Positions 1 through 11,878 of a DNA stretch of 64,000 nt are shown here, in pieces. Position 1 is the first letter of the stretch, and the number at the start of each line of letters is the position of its first letter. The translations under genes were made by a program, and so were the position numbers. The notes beneath the pieces are model-generated. The model ran no database searches. It was given only the letters and a program-made list of their open reading frames with translations, and was not told where the DNA came from. Source of the DNA: Bufo bufo (taxonomy: Eukaryota; Chordata; Amphibia; Anura; Bufonidae); the NCBI RefSeq assembly GCF_905171765.1, contig NC_053392.1, positions 106,132,220-106,196,219 on the forward strand. The letters are read 5' to 3'.

Positions 1-1188
1 AGCCGGCGTATTCGGGGGCTCTACAGTGCTTATAGAGGGGACCTTACTCCAATCCCAGGGTGAATTGTGCCCAACTATCCCATCTATTATAAGGCGCATA
101 TCCTCCCGAGTCAGACATCTCAGCAGTGGCTGAGTGACAGACAACAGAGGGTTGTAGTCAATGGAGAACATTCAAAACAAGGTAATGTTACCAGTGGGGT
201 TCCACAGGGATCTGTACTGGGACCGATTTTGTTTAATATCTTCATAAGTGATATTGCAAAAGGCCTCGCTGGTAAGGTTTGTCTTTTTGCTGATGACACA
301 AAGATATGTAACAGGGTTGATGTTCCTGGAGGGAAACGCCAAATGGAAAAGGATTTATGAAAACTAGAAGAATGGTCAGAACTCTGGAAACTGAAATTTA
401 ATGTGGATAAGTGCAAGATAATGCACCTGGGGCGTAAAAACCCAAGGGCAGAATATAGAATATTTGACACAGTCCTGACCTCAGTATCTGAGGAAAGGGA
501 TTTAGGAGTAATTATTTCAGAAGACTTAAAGGTGGGAAGACAATGTAATAGAGCAGCACGAAATGCCAGCAGAATGCTTGGATGTATAGGGAGAGGTATA
601 AGCAGTAGAAAGAGTGAAGTGCTTATGCCGCTGTACAGAACACTGGTGAGACCTCACTTGGAGTATTGTGCGCAGTACTGGAGGCCATATCTCCAGAAGG
701 ATATAGATACTCTAGAGAGAGTTCAGAGAAGAGCTACTAAACTAGTACATGGATTGCAGGATAAAACTTACCAGGAAAGGTTAAAGGACCTTAATATGTA
801 TAGCTTGGAAGAAAGAAGAGACAGAGGGGATATGATAGAAACTTTTAAATACATAAAGGGAATCAACTCGGTAAAGGAAGAGAGCATATTTAAAAGAAGA
901 AAAACTACCACAAGAGGACACAGTTTTAAATTAGAGGGGCAAAGGTTTAAAAGTAATATAAGGAAGTATTATTTTACTGAGAGAGTAGTGGATGCATGGA
1001 ATAGCCTTCCTGCAGAAGTGGTAGCTGCAAATACAGTGAAGGGGTTTAAGCATGCATGGGATAGGCATAAGGCCATCCTTCATATAAGATAGGGCCAGGG
1101 ACTATTCATAGGATTCAGTATATTGGGCAGACTAGATGGGCCAAATGGTTCTTATCTGCCGACACTTTCTATGTTTCTATGTTTCTAT
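1..1188 (+). pseudogene. CR1-like LINE fragment, reverse transcriptase and 3' tail
   Basis: This is the 3' part of a non-LTR retrotransposon ORF2. Positions 67-1092 form one reading frame broken by a single TGA at 358-360. The frame shows the RT motif VPQGSVLGPILF, then the catalytic FADDT box (about 289-303), then the RT thumb/C-terminal region with LVRPHLEYC and ERVQRRATKLVHG. The 3' UTR is short and ends at 1,169-1,188 in copies of TTTCTATG, the simple-repeat tail used by CR1/L2-type LINEs for priming. The endonuclease half is missing, so the copy is 5'-truncated or continues left of the window. The same tail recurs at 37,218-37,445. The right end abuts the retroviral gag remnant. The clade call (CR1/L2/Jockey group) rests on motif style only. 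Confidence 0.85.
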
Positions 1189-2050
1189 CTCCCTTTACAA
1201 GCTCTCTTCAAATAATCAAATGTCCCAGATGAAGAGGGTTTAGGGCAGTGTTTAACAATCTTATTAATATCATCTACTTCAATAGGTTTCTTTAACAAGG
1301 TGTCCCCTACAGTCATAAAAGGGAACTGTTCCTCAAGGTCACTGTCCTCATCAGGATGAGGTATATGTTCAGGTTTGGGAAAATACTTTTGTGATCTAAG
1401 GGGCATGGGAGATATGACATCCCCATCACCAACAGCACCAGCCGCTGGATCCTGACCACTCTGATCAGGCATAGGTTGGGGCAACTGCGGAGGTGGCTGC
1501 GGGAGCTGGGGAGCTGTAGGTGGTTGGATGTTGGTAGCAGTATATCCAGCCAGTAAATCTAAGTAACCTTTTGAAAGGGATGGATATATCTGTGGGATAT
1601 TTCCTAAATAGGGAGGAGGGGGCTTTTGAAGTGAACCCCTTGTCAATTCTTTTTCTAACTCATGTTTCTTTTTATATCCCTCCTGGTTCTCTGCCTTCTG
1701 TTTCTTAACCTTTTTATTTGGTCTGTCATACCAATATGGTGCATAAGTAAGCCAATTTTCCCCTCGCAACTTCATATACTGCATGTCCCACTGGGGGTCT
1801 GGACCATAATATGGGTAAGCTTCAGTGTCACCCAAACATAACCCTTTTACCATGTCCATATGGAAGGTGTCATTATCCCCTCTCGAGGGAACAAATTTAT
1901 ACTCTTCATCCCCTCAGTCCATCCTGCCATATTATCCACCCAGGGAGCAACTAAATAATAATCAGTCCCATAGACCCGGGCTACATAATCCTTACATGTT
2001 TCTCCTACATACGGAGGGGGTGGAGAGACCTTTCCTCGCTTTGCACCCAT
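1185..2050 (-). pseudogene. Endogenous retrovirus gag remnant (matrix/p12-like part)
   Basis: The reading frame starts at 2050 with MGAKRGK, a typical N-myristoylation start for retroviral Gag. It continues with a PPPPY motif and a tryptophan-rich matrix-like stretch. The frame changes between about 1,890 and 1,859, near a short C-run (1,877-1,880). It then resumes as a 224-codon stretch with a second PPPPY late-domain-like motif, a proline/glutamine-rich linker and an acidic C-terminal part. Capsid, nucleocapsid and pol are absent because the LINE fragment begins here; they may lie left of the window. Myristoylation start, PPxY motifs and the tRNA-Pro-like primer site upstream together suggest a gammaretrovirus- or epsilonretrovirus-like source. 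Broken and not functional as it stands. Confidence 0.72.
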
Positions 2051-2686
2051 TTCTTATAACTTAATTGAGAAGGAGGCAGAGCAGAACTCTCCCCAGGACT
2101 GGCTGTACTGAACAGTAAAGGCTCAGACAATTCCTGTCAACTGGGTAGAGAGGACTTATGTCTATGCTCAACTTCCTTCTCAACTGTCTGTTAGTATTAT
2201 CCCTTAAAACAGTCATTTGCATTCACCAGTTTCTGGGTTAGCGGGTTTCCCCTCGCCAGAGTGGTGGGACGTCTTACGGTTCTCCAGGACACACACAATA
2301 AAGTTAGTACAGTATCATTTGCTGCTTACCTTCAGCATAAAATAAAATTACTTAATGCTTCATAACATCATAACATAAAAGAGGGCATAAGAAAGCGACA
2401 GATAAGTAGCGATAGAAATGGGCTGACAAGAGAAACCAGGATGCAGACAATATTTGAATTCTTCCCAAAAGAATTCCTCTTTTAAATCCTTCCCTAAAGA
2501 ATTTATCTTTTAGACTTGGCCAGTAGTCTATTTAAAGTCTATCTTCCCTAAAGATAGATACTATTCCTTTCAGTGTGTCTGAAGTGGATTCAAGATAGAA
2601 ACAACAGAGAGTTTTCAGAAAGCATCGGAATCTCCCCAGTCCTAAAGGCAGGGAGTTTCCGTACTTACCGAATTCCTGTGTGTTCT
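2051..2686 (-). other. Retroviral leader between primer site and gag
   Basis: Non-coding stretch of about 635 bp between the primer-binding site and the gag start. This is the expected position of the packaging/leader region of a retrovirus. I see no conserved motif that would confirm a packaging signal. Confidence 0.5.
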
Positions 2687-2705
2687 ATCCCGGACGGAGC
2701 CCCCA
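2687..2705 (-). promoter_or_regulatory. Primer-binding site, tRNA-Pro-like
   Basis: Read on the minus strand this is TGGGGGCTCCGTCCGGGAT. It matches the complement of the tRNA-Pro 3' end used by gammaretrovirus-like elements, apart from one inserted C. It is separated from the inferred LTR edge (2708) by two bases, as expected. Confidence 0.75.
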
Positions 2706-2707
2706 GC

Positions 2708-3140
2708 TGAAAGGGATCTGCTTCTGTATGCACCCCGATTCCTCCTTCATCCCCAATGACAGGCGCCTGGAGAGCTATGTCAATGACACACACACACACA
2801 TTATGGTCTTATTAAACAGCTCTGATTTTATATTGACAATAGGCTTCTTATACATACATACATACAGAAACAGACGTGGTTCACATATACAATGGCACTG
2901 AGTAGAAACAATTCCTTATATGGAAGTAAGGCTAATGTAAATACATTCACCCTCTAGTATGATGTCGTCCAACATCCTGTCATTCATACAGATCATATAG
3001 CTTATTCCATTTAACCCTTCAATTTGTACTATTGAGTGTTCCTTAGTGTCATACAATATTCCTTCTGTAGACCTCTTCTGGCCTATGGCTCCTGATGTCT
3101 GTGTAGAGACCCACACCTGGTTGATTAATGATGGGACAGG
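2708..3140 (-). repeat. Endogenous retrovirus 5' LTR (part), split by Gypsy-1
   Basis: The LTR edge is placed at TGAAAGGG (2708), two bases from the primer site. The other end is not resolved. Gypsy-1 inserted at 3,140 with target duplication ACAGG (3,136-3,140 and 8,718-8,722), so the remaining LTR should continue after 8,723. A (CA)n run at about 2,789-2,802 and an (ATAC)n run near 2,857 lie inside it. No second LTR is present in the window to define its length. Confidence 0.6.
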
Positions 3141-3782
3141 TATCACGGTCGGCGTGGCTATCACATACATGACACAGAGGGAGGGAACGAGGAAGGCCCT
3201 GCCCAAGTGAGAGGGAAGATGGTGACCCCTGACTCACCTGGCGGCTGGCACCTAGACGGGTTCCTCACCCGTACGCCGATCACGTGCCTAAAGCCCTGGC
3301 TTTCCCTGAGCTTAGCCCTCGGTAGTGAACAGGGCGATGGGAACACTAGTCCGCACCACTAACTCTAAGGGAAAACACCAAGGGGAGGACAGACAACACA
3401 GACTCAACATATATTCCCAGATGGGCGACAACAGGAAACAACAATAAGCCCAACAGGGATCCGGAGGGTAGCACACAGGAACGACAACCAGGATTAACCA
3501 CTCCAGTGGGTCAGTATAGATGTCCAGGCAGGAAGCTCTATAACTGGCAACTAGAGAAGTGTGAGGGGAGAATATAAGGAGGTAGGGAGTGGCAGACAAG
3601 AAACAGCTGAGGAGGAGAAGCTACGGATCCCTGAGAGAGACAAAAAGGATAGCAAGGCAAACACAGAAAACAATCACTAAAAGACAACGTGATCTTTAGA
3701 TCTAGAGCGCGCAGCCACCCGCTGCGACTTCCTGACCCCGGGTATAACGGAGTCAGACGTGGCTCTTGATACCCTCGTGACA
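3141..3782 (-). repeat. Gypsy-1 3' LTR (642 bp)
   Basis: Bounded on the minus strand by TGTCACG ... CGTGATA. It lacks 18 bp (CTGCCCTGACGTCCCTAG) that are present in the partner LTR after the motif GGCTGGCACC. A polypurine tract (minus strand GAAAGGGGGGG, about 3,786-3,796) lies just upstream, which confirms this is the 3' LTR. The chromodomain reading frame runs on into this LTR and stops at 3,677. Confidence 0.93.
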
Positions 3783-4399
3783 GTACCCCCCCTTTCACGA
3801 GGGGCCTCCGGACACTCAGGACCAGGTCTCTCGGGATGAGAGGCATGGAAAGTCTGAATTAACCTGTTGGCGTTTACCTCTGACGCTGGAACCCAAATTC
3901 TTTCCTCGGGACCGTAACCCCTCCAATGCACCAGATACTGAAGAGAGTGGCGGACCCGACGAGAATCAACAATTCTGGCTATTTGAAACTCCAGATTACC
4001 AGCCACAATGACAGGAGGAGGTGGCAGCGGCGATGGTTCTAGAGGTGGAACATACTTCTTGAGTAACGATTTATGGAAGACGTTATGGATCTTAAAAGTC
4101 TGAGGTAGCTCCAGGCGAAAAGCCACAGGGTTAATGACGGCTACAATTTTATAGGGACCAATGAACCTAGGACCCAGTTTCCAAGAAGGAACCTTCAACT
4201 TAATATTCCTAGTAGACAACCACACATAGTCATTCACTCCTAGGTCCGGACCTGGCGACCGTTTCTTATCGGCCATGCATTTATATTTACCACTCATCTT
4301 TTTCAAGTTAACTTGCACCATCTGCCATACCGATGAAAGAGATGAAGAAAACCTTTCCTCTTCGGGAACCCCAGAAGACCCCCCTCTTTGAAAGTACAA
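3677..4399 (-). pseudogene. Gypsy-1 integrase C-terminus and chromodomain
   Basis: This continues the Gypsy-1 polyprotein in a different frame from the main pol stretch. It carries the integrase C-terminal GPYKIV-type fold, then a chromodomain (about 3,840-3,990) with QYLVHWRGYGPEERIWVP. The chromodomain is the hallmark of chromoviruses and is thought to steer integration to particular chromatin marks. The frame change lies around 4,379-4,384, a run of six Gs on the coding strand, so it may be a real 1-bp slip or a homopolymer sequencing error. Confidence 0.88.
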
Positions 4400-7029
4400 A
4401 ATTGGGGATGAAAACCGTATGCACCAAGGAATGGTGACTTGCCAGTGGACTCCTGATAATGATTATTTATGGCAAACTCAGCTAACGGTAAATATGATGA
4501 CCACAACTCTTGGTTTTCAGACACAAAACACCTTAAATATGTTTCTAGGTTTTGGTTGGTACGCTCAGTCTGTCCATTCGACTGAGGATGGAAAGCTGAG
4601 GAAAAGGACAAGTGAACCCCCAAACGGGAACAAAAAGCTTTCCAAAACTTAGAAATAAACTGGGTTCCCCGATCCGAAACCACATCGGAAGGGACCCCGT
4701 GAAGCTTCACGATTTCACTGATAAACACCTGAGCGAGAGTTTTAGCATTAGGAAGTGCGGGTAGCGCAATAAAGTGTACCATTTTGCTAAACCTGTCTAC
4801 TACTACCAAGATAACTGTTTTACCCGCCGACAACGGTAAGTCAGTGTTCAAATCCATTGACAGATGTGTCCATGGCCTATTGGGGATGAAAAGTGGCAAT
4901 AAAGACCCTGCTGGACGTGTATGAGAGACCTTCGCGCGTGCACAAGTAGAACAAGTAGACACGAAATCCATTACATCCTGACGCAACCTTGGCCACCAAA
5001 AACGACGAGATAATAGCTCCAAGGTTGCTTTACTACCCGGGTGTCCAGCAAGTGCCGAATTATGATGTTCTTTTAATAATTCAAGACACAGGTTTAACGG
5101 TACAAACAATTTCTCTGAGGGGCAAGAGGCCGGGGCGTCCCCCTGAGCCTCTAACACCTTTCCCTCTAGAACAGAGTGTACAGCAGAGACAACCACACCT
5201 CTTTGTAAAATAGGTACTGGATCACAAACATTACCCCCTCCAGGGAAACTACAAGATAATGCGTCTGCCTTGGTATTTTTTGCCCCAGGACGATAGGTGA
5301 TTACAAAGTTAAATCTGGTAAAGAATAGCGACCACCTAGCTTGTCTAGGGGTGAGACGCTTAGCCGATTCTAGGTACAGAAGGTTCTTGTGATCCGTAAT
5401 CACCGTGACGGGGTGGATTGCTCCCTCTAAGAAGTGACGCCACTCTTCAAGCGCCAGTTTAATCGCCAACAGTTCCCTATTTCCAATATCATAATTCTTC
5501 TCCGCAGAAGATAGTTTTTTGGAAAAGAAAGCGCAAGGACGCCATTTGCCAGGAGACGGACCCTGAGACAATACAGCTCCCACTCCCACCTCTGACGCAT
5601 CTACCTCGACAATAAAAGGCTGGGAGACATCAGGTTGAATTAGAACAGGTGCCGAGGTAAACCTCTCCTTTAGAGAGGAAAATGCATCTTTAGCGGCGAC
5701 AGACCATTTGGAAAAATCCGTCCCCTTCCTAGTCATGTCGGTAAGGGGTTTAACGATCACTGAATAATTTTTAATGAACTTTCTATAGAAACTAGCGAAA
5801 CCCAAAAACCGCTGTAGGGCTTTAAGGTTCTCAGGAAGATCCCAATCTAAAATTGCCTGGACCTTCCCAGGATCCATGCGGAAACCTGAAGCAGATAATA
5901 GATATCCCAGGAACTGTAATTCCTGAACAGCGAAGACACATTTTTCAATTTTCGCATATAATTTATTCGTCCGTAGGACCTGCAGTACTTGCCTGACATG
6001 CACCTCATGTGTTTTCAGATCAGCCGAATAAATTAAGATATCATCTAGGTATATGACTACAAACCTGCCGATGAGATGACTAAAAATATCATTAACGAAA
6101 TGTTGGAAGACAGCAGGGGCATTGGTCAGACCGAAAGGCATAACTAGATTTTCATAATGCCCCTCAGGGGTGTTAAAAGCTGTCTTCCACTCATCCCCTT
6201 CCCTGATACGAATCAGATTGTAGGCCCCCCTAAGATCAAGTTTGGAGAACCACTTAGCACCCGCAATCTGATTAAAAAGGTCAGGAATGAGAGGAAGAGG
6301 GTATGGGTCACGGATGGTTATCTGGTTTAACTCACGGAAATCTAAGCAAGGACGCAGGCCCCCATCTTTCTTTTTAACAAAGAAAAACCCTGCAGCCACG
6401 GGTGAAGAAGAGGGTCTGATGTGTCCCTTAGCCAGACTCTCGGAGATATAATCTTTCATGGCTTGTCTCTCGGGACCCGAAAGATTATACAACCTGGACT
6501 TGGGTAATTTTGCCCCGGGAATCAGGTTAACCGGGCAATCATAAGGACGATGAGGTGGTAGTTTCTGACAACCCTTTTCAGAAAAAACGTCCTCAAAGTC
6601 CGAAATAAATGTAGGTAGGGAAGCTATGGAGGCGATTAAACAATTGTTATTTAAGCAACTCTCTCTGCAATGCTCACTCCACTCCAATATCTCCCTGGCC
6701 TGCCAATCCACCACTGGATTGTGCGCTATCAACCAGGGAAGACCCAATACCACCGGAGAGGGAAGGCCCTCCAAAACGTAACATGAAAGACACTCATTAT
6801 GGTGGTCCCCTACCCGAAGGTGTAAATTACGAACAATGTGGGTGAGGTTTCTCTGAGACAGAGGAGCAGAATCTATAGCGAATACGGGAATAGGTCTCTG
6901 CAGCGTACTGAGAGACAAACCCATAGTGCGGGCAAAATGGGCATCAATCAAGTTTACCCCTGCTCCACTGTCTAGAAAAACAGAAATAGACTCCGTCTTA
7001 ACACCAAAAACAATGACCGCTGGTAACAC
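4303..7029 (-). pseudogene. Gypsy-1 pol: protease, RT, RNase H, integrase
   Basis: One open stretch of 908 codons. Approximate residues: aspartic protease DSGAG at 19; reverse transcriptase with YLDDILIYS at 326; RNase H region with VDASEVGVGA and TDHKNLLYLE; integrase zinc site (HHNSALAGHPG ... CSTCARAK) from 653; catalytic D in MDLNTDL near 722, D in SDRGTQF near 783, E in GQTERTNQ near 818. All expected catalytic residues are visible. The first codon shown is GTG only because the reading frame was cut there. The frame actually continues upstream through the zinc knuckle to about 7,190, so pol was made as part of a Gag-Pol polyprotein. Confidence 0.92.
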
Positions 7030-7094
7030 AAATTGAGATGTACGTATGGAGGAAACGTATACCCCCCGGCTGACATCCTCCGCACAGCCTGGGG

Positions 7095-7955
7095 TTAGTA
7101 GTTTTCCGACGGTCTTTTTGTTTTTGAGAAAGGAGGGACAGACATTAATGAAATGACCCCTCCCCCCACAGAAAAAACAAGCCCCCCCCTACGGCGAACC
7201 TCGGGAGGACGGACCTGACGAGAAGTTCCGCCTAGCTGCATAGGCTCATCTAAGTCAGTACAGGCTGACTGTTGCTTGGGAGAGGTAACCAATTGCTCCG
7301 GAATTTTCGATCTCTCCCTAAGACGTCTATCTATTCTGATAGAGAGGGACATAACAGCATCAAGGGAAAGGGGGGTCTCATACAGCGCCAATGCATCCTT
7401 AACCCTTTCAGATAACCCAGAGCAGAACTGACTCCTGAGAGCCGAGTCGTTCCACTGAGTATCCGTAGCCCACCTACGGAACTCTGAGCAATATTCCTCT
7501 GCTGACCGATCTCCCTGTAGGAGTCTCCGTAACTTCGACTCAGCCAGGGCGACTCGGTCAGGGTCATCATATATGAGACCCAAAGCCCCAAAAAATCCCT
7601 CCACTGACCGAAGAGCCTGAGAACCAGGGGGTAACGAGAACGCCCAGGATTGCGGGTCCCCCTGAAGCAGGGAAATGACAATCCCTACCCGCTGTTCTTC
7701 ATGACCTGAGGAGTAAGGGCGCAACTTAAAATATAATTTGCAGGCCTCACGGAACATCGCAAATTTGTCCCTTCCCCCAGAAAATCTGTCGGGAAGAGCA
7801 ACCTTGGGTTCAGTGACAACCTGGTTACCCATAGCAACCGCTGGGGGTGCGGTCTGCTGCATTTGCTGCTGTTGTTGGAGAACAGACGCCTTCAATCCTG
7901 CCACCTCCAAAGACAGGCCTTGAAGCTGTTCTGCCAAAGCATCAATAGGATCCAT
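7095..7955 (-). pseudogene. Gypsy-1 gag with frame change at the zinc knuckle
   Basis: Starts at ATG 7955 (MDPIDALAEQ), 102 bp inside the 5' LTR. It has a Q-rich coiled-coil-like N-terminus and a capsid-like region typical of Ty3/Gypsy and domesticated RTL/PEG10 Gags (SLLQGDPQSWAF, YDDPDRVALAESKL). At the C8 tract 7,182-7,189 the frame changes. The CCHC zinc knuckle (C-X2-C-X4-H-X4-C, about 7,133-7,180) is encoded only in the -1 frame, which is the same frame as pol. The last 30 or so residues in the gag frame are therefore probably not native. Either one base is missing or a -1 ribosomal frameshift occurs; a one-base slip is more likely because a Gag without its knuckle would be unusual. Confidence 0.9.
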
Positions 7956-8057
7956 ATTGGATTCTAAGTAGAGAGAGAAAAAAAAAACAACAAATAAAAA
8001 ATTTTAAAAAAAAAAAATTTATTTTATTTTTTCTCAAAAAGTAAGGGCCAGTTATAA
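7956..8057 (-). promoter_or_regulatory. Gypsy-1 leader and candidate primer-binding site
   Basis: A short AT-rich leader lies between the 5' LTR and gag. On the minus strand the sequence inside the LTR reads TTATAACTGGCCCTTAC. A TGG seven bases in could begin a primer site, but I do not recognise the matching tRNA. Confidence 0.4.
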
Positions 8058-8717
8058 TATCACGGTCGGCGTGGCTATCACATACATGACACAGAGGGAG
8101 GGAACGAGGAAGGCCCTGCCCAAGTGAGAGGGAAGATGGTGACCCCTGACTCACCTGGCGGCTGGCACCTGGCTGCCCTGACGTCCCTAGACGGGTTCCT
8201 CACCCGTACGCCGATCACGTGCCTAAAGCCCTGGCTTTCCCTGAGCTTAGCCCTCGGTAGTGAACAGGGCGATGGGAACACTAGTCCACACCACTAACTC
8301 TAAGGGAAAACACCAAGGGGAGGACAGACAACACAGACTCAACATATATTCCCAGATGGGCGACAACAGGAAACAACAATAAGCCCAACAGGGATCTGGA
8401 GGGTAGCACACAGGAACGACAACCAGGATTAACCACTCCAGTGGGTCAGTATAGATGTCCAGGCAGGAAGCTCTATAACTGGAAACTAGAGAAGTGTGAG
8501 GGGAGAATATAAGGAGGTAGGGAGTGGCAGACAAGAAACAGCTGAGGAGGAGAAGCTACGGATCCCTGAGAGAGACAAAAAGGATAGCAAGGCAAACACA
8601 GAAAAAAATCACTAAAAGACAACGTGATCTTTAGATCTAGAGCGCGCAGCCACCCGCTGCGACTTCCTGACCCCGGGTATAACGGAGTCAGACGTGGCTC
8701 TTGATACCCTCGTGACA
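8058..8717 (-). repeat. Gypsy-1 5' LTR (660 bp)
   Basis: Same sequence as 3,141-3,782 apart from about four substitutions and the 18-bp segment missing in that copy. It carries the promoter side of the element. The right edge ...CGTGACA is followed by the target duplication ACAGG. Confidence 0.93.
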
Positions 8718-8722
8718 ACAGG

Positions 8723-9062
8723 GTTTAAAAGGTTTCTTTAATAAAATAAAAATGCCATATTGTTTAACCGCAGGTACAGTGCTTTCCGGGACCTGGTCTG
8801 AGTTGAATTCATCGTAAATTGAATCTACATTACAGGTTAGGATATAAGTTCAGTTTTTGGTAGATTCAGTTTAATATTAATTAAAATGTGTCTGCATTAC
8901 AATAATACTACTGTGAAACTGTTTTAAGATACATAACAAAATAATTAATTTCTCTGTGAAATATTTCAATTTCTATAAGTATTTCCGTTGTCTGAGAGAG
9001 AACAACTGAGGACAATTTTGTGTGGGCATGTTAAGAGCTGAGGAAGAACATATGATTCATAT
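8723..9062. other. AT-rich stretch, possibly the rest of the retroviral LTR
   Basis: Right of Gypsy-1 the interrupted retroviral LTR should resume. The first about 100 bp could be LTR, but I cannot find its end. No gene or other known repeat is seen here. Confidence 0.35.
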
Positions 9063-9574
9063 TTAACCCCTTAAGGACTCAGCCCTATTTCACCTTAAGG
9101 ACTTGGCCATTTTTTGCAAATCTGACCAGTGTCACTTTAAGTGCTGATAACTTTAAAACGCTTTTACTTACCCAGGCCGTTCTGAGATAGTTTTTTTCAT
9201 CACATATTGTACTTCACGACACTGCTAAAATTGGGTCAAAAAAGTAAATTTTTTTGCATAAAAAAATACCAAATTTACCAAAAATTTGGAAAAATTAGCA
9301 AATTTCCAAGTTTCAGTTTCTCTACTTCTGTAATACATAGTAATACCCCCCAAAATTGTGATGACTTTACATTCCCCATATGTCTACTTCATGTTTGTAT
9401 CATTTTGGGAATGATATTTTATTTTTTGGGGGTGTTACATAGCTTTGAAGTTTAGAAGCAAATTTTGAAATTTTTCAGAAATTTTCCAAATCCCACTTTT
9501 TATGGACGAGTTCAGTTTTGAAGTCCCTTTGTGAGGCTTACATAATAGAAACCATCCAAAAATGACCCCATTCT

Positions 9575-10750
9575 AGAAACTACACCCCTCAAGGTATTCG
9601 AAACTGTTTTTACAAACTTTGTTAACCCTTTAGGTCTTCCACAAGACTTCATGGTAAATGGACATAAAATGTAAGAATTTTTGGAAAATTTTCCACTATG
9701 ATCAATTTTTTTCCTGGAAAAAAGCAAGGGTTAACTGCCAAACAAAACTCAATATGGGTTGCCCTGATTCTGTAGTTTGCAGAAACACCCCATATGTGGT
9801 CGTAAACTACTGTTTGGCCAAACGGGAGGACAAAGAAGGAGGGGAACGCCATATGGTTTTTGCAAGGCAGATTTTGCAGGACTGGTTTTGTTTATACCAT
9901 CTCCCATTTGAAGTCCCCCGTTGCACCCCTAGTATAGAAATTTCAAAAAAGTGACTCCATCTAAGAAAGTACACCTCTCAAGGTATTCAAAACTGGGTTT
10001 ACAAACTTTGTTAACCCTTTAGGTGCTCCACAAGAGTTAATGGCAGATGGAGAAACTATTTAGAAATTTCTATTTTTTGGAAAATTTTACATTTTAACCA
10101 ATTTTTTCCAGTAATAAAGTAAGGGTTAACTGCCAAACAAAACTCAATATAGGTTGCCCTGATTCTGTAGTTTGCAAAAACACCCCATACGTGGTCCTAA
10201 ACTACTGTTTGGCCAAACGGGAGGACATAGAAAGAGGGGAACGCCATATGGGTTTTGGAAGGCAGATTTTGCAGGACTGGATTTGTTTATACCATGTCCC
10301 ATTTCAAGCCCCCCCCCCCCCCCCTTGCACACTTGGAATAGAAATTCCAAAAAAGTGACTCCATCTAAGAAAGTACACCCCTCAAGGTATTCAAAACTGG
10401 GTTAACCCTTTATGTGTTCCACAAGAGTTAATGGCAGATGGAGAAACAATTTTGGAATTTCTATTTTTTGGAAAATTTTCCATTTTAACCCTTACTTTAT
10501 TACTGGAAAAAATGGGTTAACAGCCAAACAAAACTCAATATGGGTTGCCCTGATTCTGTAGTTTGCAGAAACACCCCATATGTGGTCGTAAACTACTATT
10601 TGGCTAAACGGCAGGACATAGAAAAAGGGGAAGGCCATATGGTTTTTGGAAGGCAGATTTTGCTGGACTGGTTTATTTACACCATGTACCCTTTCAAGCC
10701 CCCTGATGCACCCCTAGAGTAGAAACTCCATAAAAGTGACCCCATCTAGG
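9575..10750 (+). repeat. About 390-bp direct repeats (three units) inside the TTAA repeat
   Basis: Three consecutive units of similar sequence share AACTGCCAAACAAAACTCAATA, GCCCTGATTCTGTAGTTTGC and AACGCCATATGG. Short open frames inside are shadows of the repeat, not genes. Unit spacing was estimated by eye. Confidence 0.75.
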
Positions 10751-11731
10751 AAACTACAGGATACGGTGGTTGTTGTTTTGGGACTATTTTAGGGTAAATA
10801 TGATTTTTGGTTGCTCTATATTACACTTTTTTGAGGCAAGGTAACAAAAAATTTAAATTCTAAAATGGTTTCTACAATCTCTATTTAGTTTTGTGGAACA
10901 CCTAAAGGGTTAACAAAGTTTGTAAAGTGACTTTTTAATACCTTGAGGGGTGTAGTTTCTTAGATGGGGTCACTTTTTTGGAGTTTCTAGTCTAGGCTAC
11001 ATCAGAGGGGGCTTCTAATGGGACATGGTGTAAATAAACCAGTCCATCAAAATCTGCCTTCCAGAAACCATATGGAGTTCCCTTCGTTCTATGCCCTGCC
11101 GTGTGGCTATATAGCCATTTACGACCACATATGGGGTGTTTCTGCAAACTACAGAATCAGGGCAATAAATATTTAGTTTTGTTTAGCTGTTAACCCTTGC
11201 TTTATTACCGGGAAAAAAGGATTCAAATGAAAATTTTGCCAAAAAATTGGTGTTTTGGCACAGTTTTTATTTTATATTTTTAACGCTGTTTATCCGAGGG
11301 GTTTGGTGAAATGTTATTGTTATAGGGCAGATTCTTACGGACGCGGCGATACCTAATATGTCTACATTTTAAAATTTATTTAGATTTTATACTATATTAT
11401 CATTTTAGGAACCCAAAAAATTATTTTAGTATCTCCATAGCCTGGGAGCTACAGTTGTTTTTTTTTTGTTGGGCGACTATCTAATGTAGGGGCTCATTTT
11501 TTGCGGGATGAGATGACGGTTTTATTGGCACTAATTGGGGGTGAATATCACATTTTGATCGCTCGCTATTACACTTTTTGTGATGTTAGGTGACAAAAAA
11601 TGGCTTTTTTTACACGTTTTTTTAACGCTGTTCATCCGGGGGGGTTGGGTTAAATGTTATTTTTATAGAGACGATTTTTACGGACGCGACGATGCCCAAT
11701 ATGTATGGCTCTCAAACTTTGGATACACTAA

Positions 11732-11878
11732 GCAGGCATCCTCAAACTGCGGCCCTCCAGATGTTGTAAAACTACAATTCCCACCATGCCCTGCTGATGG
11801 CTGTAGGTTGTCTGGGCATGCTGGGAGTTATAGTTTTACAACATCTGGAGGGCCGCAGTTTGAGGATGCCTGCACTAA
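11732..11878. mobile_element. Palindromic hAT-like MITE
   Basis: About 147 bp that folds back on itself: CAGGCATCCTCAAACTGCGG at the left and its reverse complement at the right. The flanks share CACTAA, a plausible remnant of an 8-bp duplication. The core is the ACAACATCTGGAGGGCCGC / GCGGCCCTCCAGATGTTGT arm pair. A degenerate relative seems present near 62,935-63,060. Confidence 0.8.

Larger units (their letters stand above)
3141..8717 (-). mobile_element. Gypsy-1: full-length chromodomain Gypsy LTR retrotransposon
   Basis: Element of 5,577 bp flanked by a perfect 5-bp target duplication ACAGG (3,136-3,140; 8,718-8,722). On the minus strand the order is 5' LTR, gag, protease, RT, RNase H, integrase, chromodomain, 3' LTR, which is the order of vertebrate chromoviruses. 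The LTRs differ by about four substitutions and one 18-bp deletion (near 3,253), so the insertion is fairly young. Coding potential is complete apart from two frame changes, each next to a coding-strand G-run (G8 at 7,182-7,189; G6 at 4,379-4,384). It sits inside the LTR of the older endogenous retrovirus. Confidence 0.93.

Noticed and set aside
1825..2064. 79-codon plus-strand frame
   Set aside because: Antisense to the retroviral gag remnant.
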